Under the pieces are notes generated by a model, which saw only the letters and a program-made list of their open reading frames with translations, ran no database searches and was not told where the DNA came from. From Candidatus Omnitrophica bacterium CG02_land_8_20_14_3_00__42_8 (GTDB lineage: Bacteria; Omnitrophota; Gorgyraeia; Gorgyraeales; Gorgyraeaceae), in assembly GCA_002780805.1 (NCBI GenBank), contig PEUD01000138.1, positions 6,441 through 12,983 of the forward strand: DNA of 6,543 bases, written 5' to 3'. Each line of letters opens with the position of its first letter. Positions within the stretch are counted from its first letter, which is position 1. Below, piece by piece: positions 1 to 5,948 of the stretch. Made by a program: the position numbers and the translations under genes.

Positions 1-1125
1 GGTCTGATTGTCAGGCACGATTACCGTGGTATCGGCCTCGCGCGTGGTTATGCGCGGCCCGGCGTCAAGCGTGGAACTTACCGACGATACCTCGGGATGC
101 ACCGCCATCTGTATATAGCCGTCCCTGGTTATCTTCGGCGTAACCTTAAGGGTTATACCTACGTCAACAAAACGGGTCGTCTCAAGGGTGCCTGTGGTTG
201 TCTGGGTCTGTTCGCGTATGGGGTATTTTTCGCCTATGGTTATCCTTGCCTCAACATTATTAAGCGCCGCTATCGTCGGGCAGGCAAGGAGCTTTGCCTT
301 CTGGTTCTGCACCAAGGCGTCAATAGTGACATCCAGGGTACTTGCGCCCTGGACAAACCCCAGGGCAAGCTGTCCGCCGGACAAATCAGTGGAAGGCCCT
401 GTTATATCGCCGTCAAAAGTCGTAAGCTTTGTGTCATTTGCGTCGGCGCCGCCCTCGCCGCCCCTGTGCCACTTACCGGGCTTTATACGGTTAAACGGCA
501 TCTTAAGGTTCAGCGAACCTGTCCAGCTTATGCCGAGATTATCCAGGTCCGAATGCGAGATATCCACCAGTTTTGCCTCTATCATAACCTGCTGAGGCGG
601 AAGGTCTATCCTCTTTAAAAAATCCCGGACCTTTTCAATGTTCACGGGCTTGTCCGTAATAACAAGCTGATTCATTGATTCATTTATCTTCACTGTGGCG
701 TCCTGCGACAGTATCTTGCCTGCCATCTCCGCGGCAAGAGAGCCCTCTATAAAATTAAGGTTTACGCAGTCGGTTATCTTCTCCTCCTCAAACGCCACCA
801 CCTTTATTATCTCGCCCTCAACCAGGTATGTGTAATTGTTCATCCTCAGGATCGACTTTAAGGCGTCCTCAACGGTAACATCCTTGAGGCTTACGGTAAC
901 CGTGCCCCTTACGTCGTCGCCGGCAAGTATGTTGACGTCGTAGAGCTTGCCCATTGCCACAAGCGTTGTCTTAAGGTCCGCGCGCGTAAACGACAGCGAT
1001 ACTATCGTCTTAAGCTTTTCCTTCAGCGCCTGCGGCGCGCCGGAATCGCTGTCCGCGGCGCCTGCAACAGGCGCCTGCCCAAAAACCATGCCTAAAATCA
1101 CAAGTGCAATAAATAGTTTTTTCAT
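1..1125 (-). CDS. pilQ: PilQ-type secretin, N-terminal part (C-terminus beyond window)
   Basis: Outer-membrane secretin forming the pore through which the pilus or pseudopilus exits. The frame is open from ATG at 1125 to the window edge (375 residues, C-terminus missing). Residues 1-24 are a Sec signal peptide (MKKLFIALVILGMVFG, cleavage near AGA-A). Residues about 41-113 form an STN/N0 domain (VSLSFTRADLKTTL, then VTVSLKDVTVEDALKSIL). Residues 114-175 form one short N1-like domain ending FLKRIDL. The secretin core then shows its hallmarks: PQQVMIEAKLVDIS (177-190), KAKLLACPTIAALNN (276-290), IGEKYPI, VGITLKVTPKI (321-331), HPEVSS and TREADTTVIVPDNQT at the edge. The GGL-type motif expected next lies outside. 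No AMIN domains precede N0, so the periplasmic part is shorter than in proteobacterial PilQ. It starts 25 bases after the pilO stop, with GGGGA 8 bases before the ATG. A type II secretion GspD-like role cannot be excluded, but pilMNO context favours PilQ. Confidence 0.93.
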   Translation of the reverse strand, partial: MKKLFIALVILGMVFGQAPVAGAADSDSGAPQALKEKLKTIVSLSFTRADLKTTLVAMGKLYDVNILAGDDVRGTVTVSLKDVTVEDALKSILRMNNYTYLVEGEIIKVVAFEEEKITDCVNLNFIEGSLAAEMAGKILSQDATVKINESMNQLVITDKPVNIEKVRDFLKRIDLPPQQVMIEAKLVDISHSDLDNLGISWTGSLNLKMPFNRIKPGKWHRGGEGGADANDTKLTTFDGDITGPSTDLSGGQLALGFVQGASTLDVTIDALVQNQKAKLLACPTIAALNNVEARITIGEKYPIREQTQTTTGTLETTRFVDVGITLKVTPKITRDGYIQMAVHPEVSSVSSTLDAGPRITTREADTTVIVPDNQT

Positions 1126-1150
1126 ATTAATTTCCCCGTACCTACGCGCG

Positions 1151-2128
1151 TTACTGCTGTTTCAATGTCAGGACAAATTCTTTGCCGTTCTCCTCCAGAG
1201 AGACACTGTCGTCCTTGATATCTATTATCTTTTTACCGTCCACAACACTGCCCACGGTATACGCGGAGCCGTTTATTATGGCGTGAGGCTTATCTTTCTG
1301 CCACATAACGCCTTCAAGGTCCATATTGATTGCCTCGCCTTTATCCAAAGGCTTTGAATCCGGCCTGAAGGGATCGGGCGCAGACATGGTGCTGATCATG
1401 CTTTCCAGCGTCGAGAATACCTCCCTGCGTTCCTCGGCGGAGCGTTTCTGCCTCGGGCCCGCCAAGAGGACCTGCACCCTTATGGTCGCGTCAGGTATAC
1501 CGGCGCTGACCGCCTCTATCCTCATCTTGTAATCGGTTATCTTCATATACTGGGATATCTTTTCCAGCCTTGCCGAATAGGCTATAATATCCTCAAACGG
1601 CGCGGAGAGATTGATGTCTATCGGAAACAGTTTATATATGGCAAACCCTTTATCCTGAGACTTTGCCTTGCTTTTTGAATCGCCTGCCATCTCTGCCTGT
1701 GTAAACGCGCCCTTAGTGGTTATCACCTGCATTGCGTCCGGCTTGACAGAGGTAAGCTTTATCTTGAGCTTCTCGGTATTTTTGGATATAAAACTAAGGA
1801 TGGATGCGGTATCGTCCTCGGTAGGCATCTCCGCCTCCATCGCGTCCAGCTTCTTCTGCAAATCTTCAAAACCGGCCTTTGCCGATTCTATTTTTTTCTT
1901 GAACGCCTCTATATCGGGCAGCTGCGACTGGAGTTTTATCCTTTCGCTGCGGTAATCAGAAAACCTGGCCCTCATAGAGCGCAATTCCACGGCCTTAGGC
2001 AGGTAAAACGGCCTGTAATAAAACAGGAACGCCACGCACAGGATAAAAAAGAACAGAAAAAACCTCTCCCTGGGTTTCAGTTTTATTTTTTTAATAAGCC
2101 CATATATCTGCTCAACTACCCGGTTCAT
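1151..2128 (-). CDS. pilO: PilO inner-membrane alignment protein with fused PilP-like C-terminal domain
   Basis: 325 residues. PilO dimerises with PilN in the inner membrane and links the cytoplasmic PilM side of the pilus machine to the periplasmic secretin. Visible in order: a basic cytoplasmic N-terminus, one membrane segment (about 22-39, FFLFFFILCVAFLFYY), a charged coiled coil (about 45-100), the PilO ferredoxin-like domain (about 105-225, with a lysine/serine-rich loop near 150-160), a charged linker (226-250), then an extra domain from 251. That domain begins APDPFRP and continues LEGVMWQ, PHAIINGSAYTVGSVV and SVSLEENGKEFVLTL. This is the pattern of PilP/GspC-like lipoproteins and homology-region domains (short DPF lead, small beta barrel). 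PilO alone is usually near 200 residues, so I read this as PilO-PilP in one chain, and no separate pilP lies before pilQ. The start shares ATGA with the pilN stop, with GGAGG 10 bases upstream. PilO is well supported; the PilP assignment is by pattern. Confidence 0.9.
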   Translation of the reverse strand: MNRVVEQIYGLIKKIKLKPRERFFLFFFILCVAFLFYYRPFYLPKAVELRSMRARFSDYRSERIKLQSQLPDIEAFKKKIESAKAGFEDLQKKLDAMEAEMPTEDDTASILSFISKNTEKLKIKLTSVKPDAMQVITTKGAFTQAEMAGDSKSKAKSQDKGFAIYKLFPIDINLSAPFEDIIAYSARLEKISQYMKITDYKMRIEAVSAGIPDATIRVQVLLAGPRQKRSAEERREVFSTLESMISTMSAPDPFRPDSKPLDKGEAINMDLEGVMWQKDKPHAIINGSAYTVGSVVDGKKIIDIKDDSVSLEENGKEFVLTLKQQ

Positions 2129-2730
2129 TGCAGGGCCGCCTCCAGGTTATAATTGCACACAATCTCAAAATTGACCACTTCAGCAGCGCCTATCTTTGTC
2201 CTTCTTGTATAATTAAAATTTACCCCGGAAAAAGACACCGACTCCTTAAGGTTGTTCATGAACGCGCTGACCAGATCCTCGTCAAACGTACCGCCCTCTA
2301 TCTTCATCTGGCCCTTGTCCGTGGACAGGCCGTAAAGCCAGACCCTCTTGGGTATATAACGGCGCAGTTCCTGCAGGATGACCGACCACTGCGCAGGCCT
2401 GTCTTTTACCGCGGCGAGGTAGCTTATCTTGTACTGCATGAATTCCGTAACCCTTGCCAGGTAATCCTGCATATCCGTATACTGCTTAGCGGCGAGCTTG
2501 GACGACTCCACCTTTGCCTTCAGCTCCTCGGTGCCGCGCCTCTCGCGCTCTATCTTTCCTTTTAATACATATATGGATACCGACTGCACAACCGACACAA
2601 AGACCACCAGCGCCAAAAACACCGCTGCCGTTGAAGCGACAACCTTTGCCTGATACGTTACGACAAACACCCATACCTGATAAAGCATGCCGAACCTTAA
2701 ATCCCGCGGTATGAGGTTTAATCTCTTCAT
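2125..2730 (-). CDS. pilN: PilN, type IV pilus inner-membrane assembly protein
   Basis: 201 residues, the usual PilN size. PilN anchors the actin-like PilM to the inner membrane and pairs with PilO. The N-terminus MKRLNLIPRDLRF carries the conserved Asn-Leu-(Leu/Ile)-Pro peptide that docks in the PilM groove. One hydrophobic segment (about 30-55, AAVFLALVVFVSVVQSVSIYV) crosses the membrane. A charged coiled coil follows (about 56-88), then the periplasmic ferredoxin-like PilN domain (about 105-197) with AQWSVILQELRRYIPKRVWL, MKIEGGTFDEDLVSAFMNNL and VVNFEIVCNYN, typical of the family. The start overlaps the pilM stop as ATGA, and the strong Shine-Dalgarno AAGGAG at 2737-2742 lies inside the last pilM codons, so translation is probably coupled. 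The gene in turn overlaps pilO by the same ATGA arrangement. GspL/M-like secretion homologues share the fold, but the NLIP motif and neighbours point to PilN. Confidence 0.95.
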   Translation of the reverse strand: MKRLNLIPRDLRFGMLYQVWVFVVTYQAKVVASTAAVFLALVVFVSVVQSVSIYVLKGKIERERRGTEELKAKVESSKLAAKQYTDMQDYLARVTEFMQYKISYLAAVKDRPAQWSVILQELRRYIPKRVWLYGLSTDKGQMKIEGGTFDEDLVSAFMNNLKESVSFSGVNFNYTRRTKIGAAEVVNFEIVCNYNLEAALQ

Positions 2731-4001
2731 TTATCGCTCCTTAAAGCCAGGCCTGCTGCCGCGGCCAAAGACGGCGACGCAACTTTAAGATAATCCAGGT
2801 CAAATCTATCCGCAGGCGCCTCTATCTGCGCCAAAGGATTGGCAACCTCAACAGGCGCCGTAAACCTGCCTGCAAGAAAATTAACAAAATTTTTAAGGCC
2901 CGAAGCGCCTCCGCACAGGACAAAACGGTCTATCTTCTCAAGCGGCGAGGCGCACACCTCATAGGATAAAAACCTGAACGACCTCTCTATCTCCGAATAC
3001 AGCTGTTCCATATGAAGGCCCAGCGCGTGCGCTATCTTGACCCTGAGTTCGCCTGCGACCTCCGGGTTTTTGCGGTCTTCCTCCAGCACCATCTTGGACA
3101 TACCGAAATCTTTTTTGTAACGCTCGGCAACCCCGCGCTCCAGCTGGCAGTAATCGGCTATTGCCTTGGTCATGGACTCGCCTGCCACAAAGCTTACACG
3201 GCTGAAACAAAGGCTGTTGTCTTTTATAAGGTTTATCGTCGTATATTTGGCGCCCATATCAAGCAGGACAGTAACCTCTTCCGGCTTCCACGCCGGGCTT
3301 TCGCCGAACGACTCAAATGCGGCAAACGGCGCCGGCTCAATAGCAGCGACCTTTATACCAACGCCGCTTAAGATCTGCAGGTGCTCCACTATCCTTTTGC
3401 GCGGGGCTATAACGGCAAGTATCTCCTGATGTTTCTCGCCCTCAAATACGGATTCGGCAAGCATGGTATAATCAAACACCGATACCTCGGAGTCAAATGA
3501 ATACCTTTCCTTCAGCTCCCAGTCAAGGGCGCTCAACATCTCAGCCTGCGGCATCTGCGGCAGGCGTATAAATTCAACGCTCAATTCCGGCATGCTGAAT
3601 GTAACCGCGCACTGGCCGTTCAGCTTGCCGTGATGTTTCAGCTTAACCAATATCTCTTTCAGCGCCGCGTCTCTGCCCGGCCCCTCGTAATCCTTGGCTG
3701 AAAACTCCTCTACCGCGATAGATTCAAGCACCTTCTTCGCCCCGGTGTCGGTAAACTGTACCGCCTTTACGGAGCTTGTGCCTATGTCAAGGCCTATGCA
3801 ACCGGTTGACCTTACTGCCTTTCGCGCGGCAAGCGCGGGGATTAACGGCTTTTTTTCAGGCGCTGCGGGATGAGCCGTCTTTCTGAACAAGGAAGACGGC
3901 GCCTCTGCCTCAGCCTTTGCAGGGCGGTTAAATATATTGGTAATTAATTTATTTACTTCGGCCTTTTTTACGTCGTTGTCCATTCCGGGGTCATCGCTCA
4001 T
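2727..4001 (-). CDS. pilM: PilM, actin-like ATPase of the type IV pilus machine
   Basis: 424 residues. PilM is a cytoplasmic FtsA/actin-like nucleotide-binding protein that binds the PilN N-terminus and forms the inner ring of the pilus machine. The core begins at about residue 66 with the phosphate-1 motif CIGLDIGTSSVKAVQF. It continues through FSMPELSVEFIRLPQMPQ (135-152), the SALDWELKERYSFD helix (157-170), a second phosphate motif VTVLLDMGAKYTTINLI (243-259), the adenosine motif VLCGGASGLKNF (361-372) and the C-terminal SPSLAAAAGLALR. PilM proteins are usually near 350 residues. The excess is an N-terminal extension of about 65 residues: an amphipathic stretch (17-25), RPA, then an Ala/Pro/Lys-rich linker. 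The start overlaps the upstream ParA-like gene by 11 bases and has GAGGAG about 10 bases before it. A second ATG at codon 7 has no good ribosome site. The identification is secure; the role of the extension is unknown. Confidence 0.97.
   Translation of the reverse strand: MSDDPGMDNDVKKAEVNKLITNIFNRPAKAEAEAPSSLFRKTAHPAAPEKKPLIPALAARKAVRSTGCIGLDIGTSSVKAVQFTDTGAKKVLESIAVEEFSAKDYEGPGRDAALKEILVKLKHHGKLNGQCAVTFSMPELSVEFIRLPQMPQAEMLSALDWELKERYSFDSEVSVFDYTMLAESVFEGEKHQEILAVIAPRKRIVEHLQILSGVGIKVAAIEPAPFAAFESFGESPAWKPEEVTVLLDMGAKYTTINLIKDNSLCFSRVSFVAGESMTKAIADYCQLERGVAERYKKDFGMSKMVLEEDRKNPEVAGELRVKIAHALGLHMEQLYSEIERSFRFLSYEVCASPLEKIDRFVLCGGASGLKNFVNFLAGRFTAPVEVANPLAQIEAPADRFDLDYLKVASPSLAAAAGLALRSDK
2737..2742 (-). 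promoter_or_regulatory. Shine-Dalgarno site of pilN inside the end of pilM
   Basis: AAGGAG on the minus strand, 6 bases before the pilN ATG at 2730 and within the last pilM codons. Together with the ATGA overlap it indicates coupled translation of pilM and pilN, suited to two proteins that bind each other directly. Confidence 0.75.
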
Positions 4002-4854
4002 TCTGCGTTATCTCCTCAGCCAGACTGCGGTAGTCGTGCGCGCCTTTGGAATTGGGGCAGTACAGGATTATGGGCTTGCGGTATATAGGCGCCTCGGCAA
4101 GCGTGGAACTTAAACTTATAACCGTATTCAACAGCTGGCCCTTAAAATAATCCTTCAGGGCGTCCAGCATTATCCGGCTTAATTTTGTGCGTTTGTCAAA
4201 CAGGGTCGGCACTATGCCCATTATTGAAAGGCCGGGGTTTAAGGTTGACTTTACAAGGTCAACCGTGGTAAACAGGTCATTCATCCCCTCAAGCGAAAAA
4301 TACTGCACCTGCACCGGTATCAGAAGCCCGTCAGACGCGGCCAGGGCGTTTATGGTCAGTATGTTCAAGGACGGCGGGCAGTCTATGAATATATAATCAA
4401 ACCCGGCGCGCGCCGGGCCGAGCCGGTTTTTCAAAATCTCCTCGCGGCCAACCCTGTTCACCAGGTCCACCAGCGCCGACGACAAAAACGAATTGCTCGG
4501 CGCTATCTTCAGGTTTTCGCTGTATGTATCGTGAATTATCTCATGTAAAGGCACATCAGGCCTTGACAGGACGTGATAGATGCTCTTTCTGAGTTTATGG
4601 GTATCCACTCCGAGGTTCAGGCTTGCGTGCGCCTGAGGGTCTAAATCCACCAGCAGGACCCTGTAACCCATTTCAGCGAGGCACGCGGACAAGTTTATGG
4701 CGGTTGTGGTCTTGCCGCAGCCGCCCTTCTGGTTCATCACCGTAACTATGCGGCTTTTCGACGTCTTTTTTCCGTGCTGGCCCAAGCACTCTCCGGCACT
4801 TTCCTTCGGAGCCGGCCTGCCGTACAGTTTCAGAAATAAATCCTTGATCCCCAT
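3991..4854 (-). CDS. ParA/Soj-family (MinD-like) P-loop ATPase in the pilus operon
   Basis: 287 residues. Deviant Walker A ATPases of this family dimerise with ATP and position chromosomes, plasmids, flagella, pili or chemosensory arrays. Visible: KGGCGKTT (43-50) with the signature Lys43 and catalytic-loop Lys48, the second acidic motif LLVDLDPQAHAS (67-78), Walker B FDYIFIDCPPS (152-162), and the ParA-typical PVQVQYFSLEGM and NSKGAHDYRSLAEEI near the C-terminus. A 35-residue basic extension precedes the domain and opens with a short amphipathic stretch, IKDLFLKLYGRPAP. In B. subtilis Soj the segment TVIPRNVRLSEAP contributes DNA-contacting arginines. Here it reads TVISLSSTLAEAP (244-256), so both arginine positions are lost. 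No parB follows; pilM does, overlapping by 11 bases. A GAGG overlapping the kinase stop is the likely ribosome site. The family is clear. A role in placing or regulating the pilus machine rather than segregating DNA is inference. Confidence 0.92.
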   Translation of the reverse strand: MGIKDLFLKLYGRPAPKESAGECLGQHGKKTSKSRIVTVMNQKGGCGKTTTAINLSACLAEMGYRVLLVDLDPQAHASLNLGVDTHKLRKSIYHVLSRPDVPLHEIIHDTYSENLKIAPSNSFLSSALVDLVNRVGREEILKNRLGPARAGFDYIFIDCPPSLNILTINALAASDGLLIPVQVQYFSLEGMNDLFTTVDLVKSTLNPGLSIMGIVPTLFDKRTKLSRIMLDALKDYFKGQLLNTVISLSSTLAEAPIYRKPIILYCPNSKGAHDYRSLAEEITQNER

Positions 4855-4864
4855 AATATAAGCC

Positions 4865-5935
4865 TCAATTCAGACTCTGCTTTGCCTTCGCGAAAAGCAT
4901 ATCTTTCGTTTCCGCGTCTTTCGGAAAAGACGCCGTGCCTATCAGAAAGCCGCGCCTGGCTGCCTCGCACAGGCGCTCCTGTATCCTCTCCCTTAATATA
5001 AAGACGGCGTCGCCTGAACCCTCAACCAGGGCAACGGCGCAATTTCTATTGTCCAATAAAAATATTCTATCATCTTTGCGCAAAACCTGCGCCACTATGC
5101 CCTCTATCTCCGAGAATATACGCCTGTTTTTCGGCGCCTCGGCAGGCGCTATATAAATAAGCGAAAACCCGGTAGAGCCTGCCTGCGCCTCGTCCTTAAG
5201 CGTCATAAAATAATCCTCAAACGCCTCCTCGTCGGTTATGACGGGCACCGTAAAAAATACAACAGTGCCTTTTTTCGGCCTGCTCTTTATCCATATCTTT
5301 CCGTTATGCGCCTCAACTATTTTTTTTACTATGCAAAGCCCCAGGCCTGTGCCGCCTATGGCGCCGACCTCAGGCTTATCCTCATGGTAAAACTCCTGAA
5401 ATATCTTCGGCATAGCGTCAGGCGCGATCCCGACGCCGGTATCTGCCACGCTTATCAAAAGATGCCTGCCGCGCGGCTTGTAGGAAATATCTATTTTTAC
5501 GCGGCCGCGGCGCGGGGTAAACTTTATGGCGTTAGACAAAAGGTTCATAAAAACCCTCGCGAAGCCATCCTCATCCGCCCATACGCGCTTAAGGGCCTCG
5601 GGGGGGCGCGCGGAGACATGCAGTTTCTTATCCCTTATATTAAATGAAAGCGTCTGGACAGACTGTGTTATGAGCCTGCCCAGAAAAATCTTTTTCTTTT
5701 TAACGAGTATGCTGGAAGAATGTTCTAATTTTGAAAGCTGAAGCAGGTTATTTATAAGATAGGTCAGATTTTCGCAAAGGCGGCTTATCCTATTGACTGT
5801 CTGCGCCTGCGCCTTGTTTAACCGGCCCTGCTCAAAGCTGAGCAGGATTGAGGCGTAACCGTTTATTGAGGATATCGGCGTGCGCAGTTCATGAAATACC
5901 GTAGATATAAGATCCGCTGAATTCAAGTTGCCCAT
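4865..5935 (-). CDS. Soluble histidine kinase (HisKA-HATPase) with degenerate GGDEF-like C-terminal domain
   Basis: 356 residues from ATG at 5935. It autophosphorylates a histidine and should pass phosphate to a response regulator, which is not in this window. HisKA: FHELRTPISSINGYASIL with His15. HATPase: N box FMNLLSNAIKFTP (129-141, Asn135), G1 DTGVGI (165-170), F box MPKIFQEFYHED, G2 GGTGLGLCIVKKIVEAHNG (194-212). There is no membrane segment, PAS, GAF or other sensor domain. Residues about 253-356 resemble a GGDEF fold (RKDDRIFLLDN, AVALVEG, RERIQERL, GTASFPKDAETKDMLFAKAKQSL), but DNRNCA occupies the place of the GGDEF loop, so cyclase activity is unlikely. The frame stays open upstream to a TTG at 6010. 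I chose the ATG because it begins 13 bases after the lipoprotein stop and leaves a normal lead-in to the H box; the TTG form would overlap the lipoprotein by 62 bases. The ribosome site (AGAG) is weak, suggesting coupling to the lipoprotein. The ParA-like gene starts 10 bases after its stop. Confidence 0.92.
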   Translation of the reverse strand: MGNLNSADLISTVFHELRTPISSINGYASILLSFEQGRLNKAQAQTVNRISRLCENLTYLINNLLQLSKLEHSSSILVKKKKIFLGRLITQSVQTLSFNIRDKKLHVSARPPEALKRVWADEDGFARVFMNLLSNAIKFTPRRGRVKIDISYKPRGRHLLISVADTGVGIAPDAMPKIFQEFYHEDKPEVGAIGGTGLGLCIVKKIVEAHNGKIWIKSRPKKGTVVFFTVPVITDEEAFEDYFMTLKDEAQAGSTGFSLIYIAPAEAPKNRRIFSEIEGIVAQVLRKDDRIFLLDNRNCAVALVEGSGDAVFILRERIQERLCEAARRGFLIGTASFPKDAETKDMLFAKAKQSLN

Positions 5936-5948
5936 TATTTTTTTCGCT

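Noticed and set aside
97..618. Long open frame of 173 codons on the plus strand
   Set aside because: It lies wholly antisense to pilQ, whose frame shows clear secretin motifs; the translated plus-strand protein has no recognisable pattern and no ribosome site.
1055..1080. Repeated GCAGGCGCC words in the pilQ signal-peptide region and AGGCGCC elsewhere
   Set aside because: They encode Ala/Gly-rich stretches with favoured GCC/GGC codons; spacing is irregular and does not form an array.
2128..2565. Plus-strand open frame of 145 codons opposite pilN
   Set aside because: It mirrors the pilN reading frame on the other strand; composition is that of a reverse-complement shadow with many Leu/His/Arg and no domain.
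3012..3371. Plus-strand open frame opposite pilM
   Set aside because: Antisense to the conserved core of pilM, with no independent coding signal.
66..4112. Exact 15-base direct repeat caagcgtggaactta at 66-80 and 4098-4112
   Set aside because: Both copies are in coding frame for Ser-Ser-Thr-Leu in pilQ and in the ParA-like gene; no further copies or symmetry were seen, so it is most likely coincidence of codon choice.
3991..4854. A chromosome-partition parAB locus with parS
   Set aside because: No ParB gene follows and no parS-like TGTTTCACGTGAAACA palindrome was seen; the neighbours are pilus genes.
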